From: Perilla frutescens
Taxonomy: Eukaryota > Streptophyta > Magnoliopsida > Lamiales > Lamiaceae
Direction: 5' to 3'
DNA length: 64,000 nt
NCBI GenBank assembly: GCA_026008535.1
Contig: BRKX01000014.1
Coordinates: 55,725,006 to 55,789,005, forward strand
Positions 50,222-62,492 of this stretch are shown one piece after another. The notes below the pieces were generated by a model, which did no database searches, had not been told where the DNA came from, and was given only the letters and a program-made list of their open reading frames with translations. The position numbers and the translations under genes are program-made. The first letter of the stretch is position 1. The number at the start of each line of letters is the position of its first letter.

Positions 50222-51663
50222 GATATTTGAGTTACGAATCCAACGCAACAAGAATTACGGGTAAAGCTTACTTCTGGAGAGAGTTATAGCCTTTTTAATG
50301 ACGGCTGCCAGAAAACGGGGTCAAATCTGGCCACCGGCCAAAGGGGTACCCCTTTGGGCGGGCTCAAAAATTTGATTTTTTCAAAAGTGGACGGATTAGG
50401 CATATATGATCATATGGATTGATTCATAATGGACTCTAGTGTTCAAAAATGCTAGACTCAATGAAAAACCCGACGTTCACCCCGATCCCTACATAAGAGG
50501 CGACAGTTTTGGAAATCAACTTGATAATCACCTAGAGGCCGACTCAAATAGGGTTTCTAGCGGTTCGTCATTTCTAGGGTAGATATTTGAGTTAGGAATC
50601 CAACGCAACAAGAATCACCGGTAAAGCTTACTTCTTGAGTGAGTTATAGCCGTTTTACTGAATGCTGCCAGAAAATGGGGCCAAATCTGGCCACCGGCCA
50701 AAGGGGTACCCCTTTGGGCGGGCTCAAAAATTTGGTTTTTTCAAAAGTGTACGGATTAGGCATATATGATCATATGGATTGATTCATAATGGACTCTAGT
50801 GTTCAAAAATGCTAGACTCAATGAAAAACCCGACGTTCACCCCGATCCCTACATAAGAGGTGACGGTTATGGAAATCAACTTGATAATCACCTAGAGGCC
50901 GACTCAAATAGGGTTTCTACCGGTTCGACTTTTGGTAGGGTAGATATTTGAGTTAGGAATCCAACGCAACAAGAATCACGGGTAAAGCTTACTTCTGGAG
51001 AGAGTTATAGCCGTTTTATTGACAGCTGCCAGAAAACGGGGCCAAATCTGGCCACCGGCCAAAGGGGTACCCCTTTGGGCGGGCTCAAAAATTTGATTTT
51101 TTTAAAAGTGGACGGATTAGGCATATATAATCATATGGATTGATTCATAATGGACTCTAGTGTTCAAAAATGCTAGACTCAATGAAAAACCCGACGTTCA
51201 CCCCGATCCCTACATAAGAGGTGACGGTTTTGGAAATCAACTTGATAATCACCTAGAGGCCGACTCAAATAGGGTTTCTACCGGTTCGACTTATGGTAGG
51301 GTAGATATTTGAGTTAAGAATCCAACGCAACAAGAATCACGGGTAAAGCTTACTTCTGGAGAGAGTTATTGCCGTTTTATTGACGGCTGCCAGAAAACGG
51401 GGCCAAATATGGCCACCGGCCAAAGGGTACCCCTTTGGGCGGGCTCAAAAATTTGATTTTTTCAAAAGTGGATGGATTAGGCATATATGATCATATGGAT
51501 TGATTCATAATGGACACTAGTGTTCAAAAATGCTAGACTCAATGAAAAACCCGACGTTCACCCCGATCCCTACATAAGAGGTGACGGTTTTGGAAATCAA
51601 CTTGATAATCACCTAGAGGCCGACTCAAATAGGGTTTCTAGCGGTTCGACATTTCGTAGGGTA

Positions 51664-53466
51664 GATATTTGAGTTAGGAATCCAACGCAACAAGAATCAC
51701 GGGTAAAGCTTACTTCTTGAGTGAGTTATAGCCGTTTTACTGAAGGCTGCCAGAAAATGGGGCCAAATCTGGCCACCGGGCAAAGGGGTACCCCTTTGAG
51801 CGGGCTCAAAAATTTGGTTTTTTGAAAAGTGGACGGATTAGGCATATATGATCATATGGATTGATTCATAATTGACTCTAGTGTTCAAAAACGCCAGACT
51901 CAATGAAAAACACAACGTTCACCCCGATCCCTACATAAGAGGTGACAGTTTTGGAAATCAACTTGATAATCACCTAGAGGCCGACTCAAATAGGGTTTCT
52001 ACCGGTTCGACTTTTGGTAGGGTATATATTTGAGTTTGGAATCCAACGCAACAAGAATGACGGATAAAGCTTACTTCTGCAGAGAGTTATAGCCGTTTTA
52101 TTGACGGCTGCCAGAAAACGGGGCCAAATATGGCCACCGGCCAAAGGGGTATACCTTTGGGCGGGCTCAAAAATTTGATTTTTTTAAAAGTGTACGGATT
52201 AGGCATATATGATCATATGGATTGATTCATAATGGACTCTAGTGTTTAAAAATGCTAGACTCAATGAAAAACCCGACGTTCACCCCGATCCCTACATAAG
52301 AGGTGACGGTTTTGGAAATCAACTTGATAATCACCTAGAGGCGGACCCAAATAGGGTTTCTACTGGTTTGACTTTTGGTTGGGTAGATATTTGAGTTACG
52401 AATCCAACGCAATAAGAATTACGGGTAAAGCTTACTTCTGGAGAGAGTTATAGCCGTTTTACTGACGGCTGCCAGAAAACGGGGTCAAATCTGGCCACCG
52501 GCCAAAGGGGTACCCCTTTGGGCGGGCTCAAAAATTTGATTTTTTCAAAAGTGGACGGATTGGTTATATATGATCATATGGATTGATTCATAATGGACTC
52601 TAGTGTTCAAAAATGCTAGACTCAATGAAAAACCCGACGTTCACCCCGATCCCTACATAAGAGGCGACAGTTTTGGAAATCAACTTGATAATCACCTAGA
52701 GGCCGACTCAAATAGGGTTTCTAGCGGTTCGTCATTTCTAGGGTAGATATTTAAGTTAGGAATCCAACGCAACAAGAATCATGGGTAAAGCTTACTTCTT
52801 GAGTGAGTTATAGCCGTTTTACTGAATGCTGCCAGAAAATGGGGCCAAATCTGGCCACCGGCCAAAGGGGTACCCCTTTGGGCGGGCTCAAAAATTTGAT
52901 TTTTTCAAAAGTGGACGGATTAGGCATATATGATCATATGGATTGATTCATAATGGACTCTAGTGTTCAAAAATGCTAGACTCAATGAAAAACCCGACGT
53001 TCACCCCGATCCCTACATAAGAGGCGACAGTTTTGGAAATCAACTTGATAATCACCTAGAGGCCGACTCAAATAGGGTTTCTAGCGGTTCGTCATTTCTA
53101 GGGTAGATATTTGAGTTAGGAATCCAACGCAACAAGAATCACGGGTAAAGCTTACTTCTTGAGTGAGTTATAGCCGTTTTACTGAATGCTGCCAGAAAAT
53201 GGGGCCAAATCTGGCCACCGGCCAAAGGGGTACCCCTTTGGGCGGGCTCAAAAATTTGATTTTTTCAAAAGTGGACGGATTAGGCATATATGATCATATG
53301 GATTGATTCATAATGGACTCTAGTGTTCAAAAATGCTAGACTCAATGAAAAACACGACGTTCACCCCGATCCCTACATAAGAGGTGACGGTTTTGGAAAT
53401 CAACTTGATAATCACCTAGAGGCCGACTCAAATAGGGTTTCTTCCGGTTCGACTTTTGGTAGTGTA
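51664..53466. repeat. Block H: transitional, more diverged monomers
   Basis: The block has five units. The first starts after an intermediate end sequence (gcggttcgacatttcg) and includes the first marks of the second subfamily: ataattgact, acgccagac and aacacaacg. The next three return to first-subfamily bases. The fifth (53,106) again shows aacacgacg and leads into block I. Confidence 0.8.
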
Positions 53467-56400
53467 GATATTTGAGTTAGGAATCCAACGCAACAAGAAT
53501 CACGGGTAAAGCTTACTTCTGGAGAGAGTTATAGCCGTTTTACTGACGGCTGCCAGAAAATGGAGCCAAATCTGGCCACCGGCCAAAGGGGTACCCCTTT
53601 GGGCGGGCTCAAAAATTTGATTTTTTTAAAAGTGGATGGATTAGGCATATATGATCATATGGATTGATTCATAATGGACTCCAGTGTTAAAAAATGCTAG
53701 ACTCAATGAAAATCACGACGTTCACCCCGATCCCTACATAAGAGGTGACGGTTTTAGAAATCAACTTGATAATCACCTAGAGGCCGACTCAAATAGGGTT
53801 TCTACCAGTTCGACTTTTGGTAGGGTAGATATTTGAGTTAGGAATCCAACGTTACAAGAATCACAGGTAAAGTTCACTTCTGGAGAGAGTTATAGCCGTT
53901 TTACTGACGGCTGTCAGAAAATGGAGCCAAATCTGGCCACCGGCCAAAGGGGTACCCCTTTGGGCGGGCTCAAAAATTTGGTTTTTTCAAAAGTGGACGG
54001 ATTAGGCATATATGATCATATGGATTGATTCATAATTGACTCTAGTGTTCAAAAATGCCAGACTCAATGAAAAACACGACGTTCACCCCGATCCCTACAT
54101 AAGAGGTGACGGTTTTGGAAATCAACTTGATAATCACCTAGAGGCCGACTCAAATAGGGTTTCTACCGGTTCGACTTTTGGTAGGGTAGATATTTGCGTT
54201 AGGAATCCAACGCAACAAGAATCAAGGGTAAAGCTTACTTCTGGAGAGAGTTATAGCCGTTTTACTGACAGCTGCCAGAAAATGGAGCCAAATCTGGCCA
54301 CCGGCCAAAGGGGTACCCCTTTGGGCGGGCTCAAAAATTTGATTTTTTTAAAAGTGGATGGATTAGGCATATATGATCATATGAATTGATTCATAATGGA
54401 CTCTAGTGTTAAAAAATGCTAGACTCAATGAAAAACACGACGTTCACCCCGTTCCCTACATAAGAGGTGACGGTTTTGGAAATTAACTTGATAATCACCT
54501 AGAGGCCGACTCAAATAGGGTTTCTACCGGTTCGACTTTTGATAGGGTAGATATTTGAGTTAGGAATCCAACGCAACAAGAATCACGGGTAAAGCTTACT
54601 TCTGGAGAGAGTTATAGCCGTTTTACTGACGGCTGCCAGAAAATGGAGCCAAATCTGGCCACCGGCCAAAGGGGTACCCCTTTGGGCAGGCTCAAAAATT
54701 TGATTTTTTTAAAAGTGGATGGATTAGGCATATATGATCATATGAATTGATTCATAATGGACTCTAGTGTTAAAAAATGCTAGACTCAATGAAAAACACG
54801 ACGTTCACCCCGATCCCTACATAAGAGGTGACGGTTTTAGAAATCAACTTGATAATGACCTAGAGGCCGACTCAAATAGGGTTTCTACCGGTTCGACTTT
54901 TGGTTTAGTAGATATTTGAGTTAGAAATCTAACGCAACAAGAATCACGGGTAAAGCTCACTTCTGGAGAGAGTTATAGCCGTTTTACTGACGGCTGCCAG
55001 AAAATGGAGCCAAATCTGGCCACCGGCTAAAGAGGTACCCCTTTGGGCGGGCTCAAAAATTTGGTCTTTTCAAAAGTGGACGGATTAGGCATATATGATC
55101 ATATGGATTGATTCATAATTGACTCTAGTGTTCAAAAATGCCAGACTCAATGAAAAACACGACGTTCACCCCGATCCCTACATAAGAGGTGACGGTTTTG
55201 GAAATCAACTTGATAATCACCTAGAGGCCGACTCAAATAGGGTTTCTACCGGTTCGACTTTTGGTAGGGTAGATATTTGAGTTAGGAATCCAACGCAACA
55301 AGAATCACGGGTAAAGATTACTTCTGGAGAAAGTTATAGCCGTTTTACTGACGGCTGCCAGAAAATAGAGCCAAATCTGGCCACCGGCCAAAGGGGTACC
55401 CCTTTGGGCGGGCTCAAAAATTTGATTTTTTTAAAAGTGGATGGATTAGGCATATATGATCATATGAATTGATTCATAATGGACTCTAGTGTTAAAAAAT
55501 GCTAGACTCAATGAAAAACCCGACGTTCACCCCGATCCCTTCATAAGAGGTGACGGTTTTGGAAATCAACTTGATAATCACCTAGAGGCCGACTCAAATA
55601 GGGTTTCTACCGGTTCGACTTTTGGTAGGGTAGTTATTTGAGTTAGGAATCCAACGCAATAAGAATCACGGGTAAAGTTTACTTCTGGAGAGAGTTATAG
55701 CCGTTTTACTGACGGCTGCCAGAAAATGGGGCCAAATCTGGCCACCGGCCAAAGAGGTACCCCTTTGGGCGGGATCAAAAATTTGATTTTTTCAAAAGTG
55801 GACGGATTAGGCATATATGATCATATGGATTGATTCATAATGGACTCTAGTGTTCAAAAATGCTAGACTCAATGAAAAACCCGACGTTCACCCCGATCCC
55901 TACATAAGAGGTGACGGTTTTAGAAATCAACTTGATAATCACCTAGAGGCCGACTCAAATAGGGTTTCTACCAGTTCGACTTTTGGTAGGGTAGATATTT
56001 GAGTTAGGAATCCAACGTTACAAGAATCACAGGGAAAGTTCACTTCTGGAGAGAGTTATAGCCGTTTTACTGACGGCTGCCAGAAAATGGAGCCAAATCT
56101 GGCCACCGGCCAAAGGAGTACCCCTTTGGGCGGGCTCAAAAATTTGGTTTTTTCAAAAGTGGACGGATTAGGCATATATGATCATATGGATTGATTCATA
56201 ATTGACTCTAGTGTTCAAAAATGCCAGACTCAATGAAAAACACGACGTTCACCCCGATCCCTACATAAGAGGTGACGGTTTTGGAAATCAACTTGATAAT
56301 CACCTAGAGGCCGACTCAAATAGGGTTTCTACCGGTTCGACTTTTGGTAGGGTAGATATTTGAGTTAGGAATCCAACGCAACAAGAATCACAGGTAAAGC

Positions 56401-57437
56401 TCACTTCTGGAGAGAGTTATAGCCGTTTTACTGACGGCTGCCAGAAAACGGGGCCAAATCTGGCCACCGGCCAAAGGGGTACCCCTTTGGGCGGACTCAA
56501 AAATTTGATTTTTTTAAAAGTGGATGGATTAGGCATATATGATCATATGAATTGATTCATAATGGACTCTAGTGTTAAAAAATGCTAGACTCAATGAAAA
56601 ACACGACGTTCACCCCGTTCCCTACATAATAGGTGACGGTTTTGGAAATTAACTTGATAATCACCTAGAGGCCGACTCAAATAGGGTTTCTACCGGTTCG
56701 ACTTTTGATAGGGTAGATATTTCAGTTAGGAATCCAACGCAACAAGAATCACGGGTAAAGCTTACTTCTGGAGAGAGTTATAGCCGTTTTACTGACGGCT
56801 GCCAGAAAATGGAGCCAAATCTGGCCACCGGCCAAAGGGGTACCCCTTTGGGCGGGCTCAAAAATTTGATTTTTTCAAAAGTGGACGGATTAGGCATATA
56901 TGATCATATGGATTGATTCATAATGGACTCTAGTGTTCAAAAATTCTAGACTCAATGAAAAACACGACGTTCACCCCGATCCCTACATAAGAGGTGACGG
57001 TTTTGGAAATCAACTTGATAATCACCTAGAGGCCGACTCAAATAGGGTTTCTACCGGTTCGAGTTTTGGTAGGTTAGATATTTGAGTTAGGAAGCCAACG
57101 CAACAAGAATCACGGGTAAAGCTTACTTCTGGAGAGAGTTATAGCCGTTTTACTGACGGCTGCCAGAAAACGGGGCCAAATCTGGCCACCGGCCAAAGGG
57201 GTACCCCTTTGGGCGGGCTCAAAAATTTGGTTTTTTCAAAAGTGGATGGATTAGGCATATATGATCATATGTATTGATTCATAATTGACTCTAGTGTTCA
57301 AAAATGCCAGACTCAATGAAAAACACGACGTTCACCCCGATCCCTACATAAGAGGTGACGGTTTTGGAAATCAACTTGATAATCACCTAGAGGCCGACTC
57401 AAATAGGGTTTCTTCCGGTTCGACTTTTGGTAGTGTA
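53467..57437. repeat. Block I, left part: second monomer subfamily, irregular order
   Basis: The block has eleven units. Most carry aacacgacg instead of aacccgacg and aatggagcc instead of cggggcc, with alternating gttaaaaaatgc and aaaatgccagac. The unit at 54,189 has tttgcgtt in place of tttgagtt and so loses the usual in-frame stop. The subtypes are those of the pentamer to the right, but not yet in a fixed order. Confidence 0.85.
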
Positions 57438-60400
57438 GATATTTGAGTTAGGAATCCAACGCAACAAGAATCACGGGTAAAGCTTACTTCTGGAGAGAGT
57501 TATAGCCGTTTTACTGACGGCTGCCAGAAAATGGAGCCAAATCTGGCCACCGGCCAAAGGGGTACCCCTTTGGGCGGGCTCAAAAATTTGATTTTTTTAA
57601 AAGTGGATGGATTAGGCATATATGATCATATGAATTGATTCATAATGGACTCTAGTGTTAAAAAATGCTAGACTCAATGAAAAACACGACGTTCACCCCG
57701 ATCCCTACATAAGAGGTGACGGTTTTAGAAATCAACTTGATAATCACCTAGAGGCCGACTCAAATAGGGTTTCTACCAGTTCGACTTTTGGTAGGGTAGA
57801 TATTTGAGTTAGGAATCCAACGTTACAAGAATCACAGGTAAAGTTCACTTCTGGAGAGAGTTATAGCCGTTTTACTGACGGCTGCCAGAAAATGGAGCCA
57901 AATCTGGCCACCGGCCAAAGGGGTACCCCTTTGGGCGGGCTCAAAAATTTGGTTTTTTCAAAAGTGGACGGATTAGGCATATATGATCATATGGATTGAT
58001 TCATAATTGACTCTAGTGTTAAAAAATGCTAGACTCAATGAAAAACACGACGTTCACCCCGTTCCCTACATAAGAGGTGACGGTTTTGGAAATTAACTTG
58101 ATAATCACCTAGAGGCCGACTCAAATAGGGTTTCTACCGGTTCGACTTTTGATAGGGTAGATATTTGAGTTAGGAATCCAACGCAACAAGAATCACGGGT
58201 AAAGCTTACTTCTGGAGAGAGTTATAGCCGTTTTACTGACGGCTGCCAGAAAATGGAGCCAAATCTGGCCACCGGCCAAAGGGGTACCCCTTTAGGCGGG
58301 CTCAAAAATTTGATTTTTTCAAAAGTTGACGGATTAGGCATATATGATCATATGGATTGATTCATAATGGACTCTAGTGTTCAAAAATGCTAGACTCAAT
58401 GAAAAACACGACGTTCACCCCGATCCCTACATAAGAGGTGACGGTTTTGGAAATCAACTTGATAATGACCTAGAGGCCGACTCAAATAGGGTTTCTACCG
58501 GTTCGAGTTTTGGTAGGTTAGATATTTCAGTTAGGAATCCAACGCAACAAGAATCACGGGTAAAGCTTACTTCTGGAGAGAGTTATAGCCGTTTTACTGA
58601 CGGCTGCCAGAAAACGGGGCCAAATCTGGCCACCGGCCAAAGGGGTACCCCTTTGGGCGGGCTCAAAAACTTGATTTTTTTAAAAGTGAATGGATTAGGC
58701 ATATATGATCATATGGATTGATTCATAATGGACTCTAGTGTTCAAAAATTCTAGACTCAATGAAAAAACACGACGTTCACCCCGATCCCTACATAAGAGG
58801 TGACGGTTTTGGAAATCAACTTGATAATCACCTAGAGGCCGACTCAAATAGGGTTTCTACCGGTTCGACTTTTGATAGGGTGGATATTTGAGTTAGGAAT
58901 CCAACGCAACAAGAATCACGGGTAAAGCTTACTTCTGGAGAGAGTTATAGCCGTTTTACTGACGGCTGCCAGAAAATGGAGCCAAATATCGCCACCGGCC
59001 AAAGGGGTACCCCTTTGGGCGGGCTCAAAAATTTGGTTTTTTCAAAAGTGGACGGATTAGGCATATATGATCATATGGATTGATTCATAATTGACTCTAG
59101 TGTTCAAAAATGCCAGACTCAATGAAAAACACGACGTTCACCCCGATCCCTACATAAGAGGTGACGGTTTTGGAAATCAACTTGATAATCACCTAGAGGC
59201 CGACTCAAATAGGGTTTCTTCCGGTTCGACTTTTGGTAGTGTAGATATTTGAGTTAGAAATCCAACGCAACAAGAATCACGGGTAAAGCTTACTTCTGGA
59301 GAGAGTTATAGCCGTTTTACTGACGGCTGCCAGAAAATGGAGCCAAATCTGGCCACCGGCCAAAGGGGTACCCCTTTGGGCGGGCTCAAAAATTTGATTT
59401 TTTTAAAAGTGGATGGATTAGGCATATATGATCATATGAATTGATTCATAATGGACTCTAGTGTTAAAAAATGCTAGACTCAATGAAAAACACGACGTTC
59501 ACCCCGATCCCTACATAAGAGGTGACGGTTTTAGAAATCAACTTGATAATCACCTAGAGGCCGACTCAAATAGGGTTTCTACCAGTTCGACTTTTGGTAG
59601 GGTAGATATTTGAGTTAGGAATCCAACGTTACAAGAATCACAGGTAAAGTTCACTTCTGGAGAGAGTTATAGCCGTTTTACTGACGGCTGCCAGAAAATG
59701 GAGCCAAATCTGGCCACCGGCCAAAGGGGTACCCCTTTGGGCGGGCTCAAAAATTTGGTTTTTTCAAAAGTGGACGGATTAGGCATATATGATCATATGG
59801 ATTGATTCATAATTGACTCTAGTGTTAAAAAATGCTAGACTCAATGAAAAACACGACGTTCACCCCGTTCCCTACATAAGAGGTGACGGTTTTGGAAATT
59901 AACTTGATAATCACCTAGAGGCCGACTCAAATAGGGTTTCTACCGGTTCGACTTTTGATAGGGTAGATATTTGAGTTAGGAATCCAACGCAACAAGAATC
60001 ACGGGTAAAGCTTACTTCTGGAGAGAGTTATAGCCGTTTTACTGACGGCTGCCAGAAAATGGAGCCAAATCTGGCCACCGGCCAAAGGGGTACCCCTTTA
60101 GGCGGGCTCAAAAATTTGATTTTTTCAAAAGTTGACGGATTAGGCATATATGATCATATGGATTGATTCATAATGGACTCTAGTGTTCAAAAATGCTAGA
60201 CTCAATGAAAAACACGACGTTCACCCCGATCCCTACATAAGAGGTGACGGTTTTGGAAATCAACTTGATAATGACCTAGAGGCCGACTCAAATAGGGTTT
60301 CTACCGGTTCGAGTTTTGGTAGGTTAGATATTTGAGTTAGGAATCCAACGCAACAAGAATCACGGGTAAAGCTTACTTCTGGAGAGAGTTATAGCCGTTT

Positions 60401-62492
60401 TACTGACGGCTGCCAGAAAACGGGGCCAAATCTGGCCACCGGCCAAAGGGGTACCCCTTTGGGCGGGCTCAAAAACTTGATTTTTTTAAAAGTGAATGGA
60501 TTAGGCATATATGATCATATGGATTGATTCATAATGGACTCTAGTGTTCAAAAATTCTAGACTCAATGAAAAAACACGACGTTCACCCCGATCCCTACAT
60601 AAGAGGTGACGGTTTTGGAAATCAACTTGATAATCACCTAGAGGCCGACTCAAATAGGGTTTCTACCGGTTCGACTTTTGATAGGGTGGATATTTGAGTT
60701 AGGAATCCAACGCAACAAGAATCACGGGTAAAGCTTACTTCTGGAGAGAGTTATAGCCGTTTTACTGACGGCTGCCAGAAAATGGAGCCAAATATCGCCA
60801 CCGGCCAAAGGGGTACCCCTTTGGGCGGGCTCAAAAATTTGGTTTTTTCAAAAGTGGACGGATTAGGCATATATGATCATATGGATTGATTCATAATTGA
60901 CTCTAGTGTTCAAAAATGCCAGACTCAATGAAAAACACGACGTTCACCCCGATCCCTACATAAGAGGTGACGGTTTTGGAAATCAACTTGATAATCACCT
61001 AGAGGCCGACTCAAATAGGGTTTCTTCCGGTTCGACTTTTGGTAGTGTAGATATTTGAGTTAGAAATCCAACGCAACAAGAATCACGGGTAAAGCTTACT
61101 TCTGGAGAGAGTTATAGCCGTTTTACTGACGGCTGCCAGAAAATGGAGCCAAATCTGGCCACCGGCCAAAGGGGTACCCCTTTGGGCGGGCTCAAAAATT
61201 TGATTTTTTTAAAAGTGGATGGATTAGGCATATATGATCATATGAATTGATTCATAATGGACTCTAGTGTTAAAAAATGCTAGACTCAATGAAAAACACG
61301 ACGTTCACCCCGATCCCTACATAAGAGGTGACGGTTTTAGAAATCAACTTGATAATCACCTAGAGGCCGACTCAAATAGGGTTTCTACCAGTTCGACTTT
61401 TGGTAGGGTAGATATTTGAGTTAGGAATCCAACGTTACAAGAATCACAGGTAAAGTTCACTTCTGGAGAGAGTTATAGCCGTTTTACTGACGGCTGCCAG
61501 AAAATGGAGCCAAATCTGGCCACCGGCCAAAGGGGTACCCCTTTGGGCGGGCTCAAAAATTTGGTTTTTTCAAAAGTGGACGGATTAGGCATATATGATC
61601 ATATGGATTGATTCATAATTGACTCTAGTGTTAAAAAATGCTAGACTCAGTGAAAAACACGACGTTCACCCCGTTCCCTACATAAGAGGTGACGGTTTTG
61701 GAAATTAACTTGATAATCACCTAGAGGCCGACTCAAATAGGGTTTCTACCGGTTCGACTTTTGATAGGGTAGATATTTGAGTTAGGAATCCAACGCAACA
61801 AGAATCACGGGTAAAGCTTACTTCTGGAGAGAGTTATAGCCGTTTTACTGATGGCTACCAGAAAATGGAGCCAAATCTGGCCACCGGCCAAAGGGGTACC
61901 CTTTGGGCGGGCTCAAAAATTTGATTTTTTCAAAAGTGGACGGATTAGGCATATATGATCATATGGATTGATTCATAATGGACTCTAGTGTTCAAAAATG
62001 CTAGACTCAATGAAAAACACGACGTTCACCCCGATCCCTACATAAGAGGTGACGGTTTTGGAAATCAACTTGATAATGACCTAGAGGCCGACTCAAATAG
62101 GGTTTCTACCGGTTCGAGTTTTGGTAGGTTAGATATTTGAGTTAGGAATCCAACGCAACAAGAATCACGGGTAAAGCTTACTTCTGGAGAGAGTTATAGC
62201 CGTTTTACTGACGGCTGCCAGAAAACGGGGCCAAATCTGGCCACCGGCCAAAGGGGTACCTCTTTGGGCGGGCTCAAAAATTTGATTTTTTCAAAAGTGG
62301 ACGGATTAGGCATATATGATCATATGGATTGATTCATAATGGACTCTAGTGTTCAAAAATGCCAGACTCAATGAAAAACACGACGTTCACCCCGATCCCT
62401 ACATAAGAGGTGACGGTTTTGGAAATCAACTTGATAATCACCTAGAGGCCGACTCAAATAGGGTTTCTTCCGGTTCGACTTTTGGTAGTGTA
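57438..62492. repeat. Block I: 1,806-bp pentamer HOR, 2.8 copies
   Basis: The order is E (tagtgtagat), A (ccagttcg, cgttacaag), B (gatagggtag), C (gagttttggtaggttag), D (gatagggtgg). Copies are 57,438-59,243, 59,244-61,049 and a third, 61,050-62,492, that lacks D. Each full copy is 5 x 361 + 1; the extra A lies in atgaaaaaacacg near 58,768 and 60,574. Very few differences separate the copies. The second and third share gttagaaatcc, so they are the closest pair. Confidence 0.92.

Larger units (their letters stand above)
44088..51663. repeat. Block G: 2,164-bp 6-mer and 1,082-bp trimer repeats
   Basis: The block has 21 units. The ctggagatag unit at 44,449 returns at 46,613 (2,164 bp). A trimer at 47,335-48,416 is repeated at 48,417-49,499 with the shared marks ttcgcccc, ctgaaatagg and ggactatag, and a trimer of the same subtype order occurs at 50,582-51,663. 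One-base length changes lie near 46,740 (extra C) and 51,426 (missing G). Confidence 0.88.

Noticed and set aside
54036..54389. 117-codon + strand open frame
   Set aside because: It arises because one monomer has tttgcgtt instead of tttgagtt. It starts at TTG, lies wholly inside satellite sequence, and neighbouring copies are all broken at the same codon.
58377..58721. 114-codon + strand open frame
   Set aside because: Same frame as the 54 kb case, opened by a TGA to TCA change. It starts at GTG, and its HOR sister at 60,327 keeps the stop.
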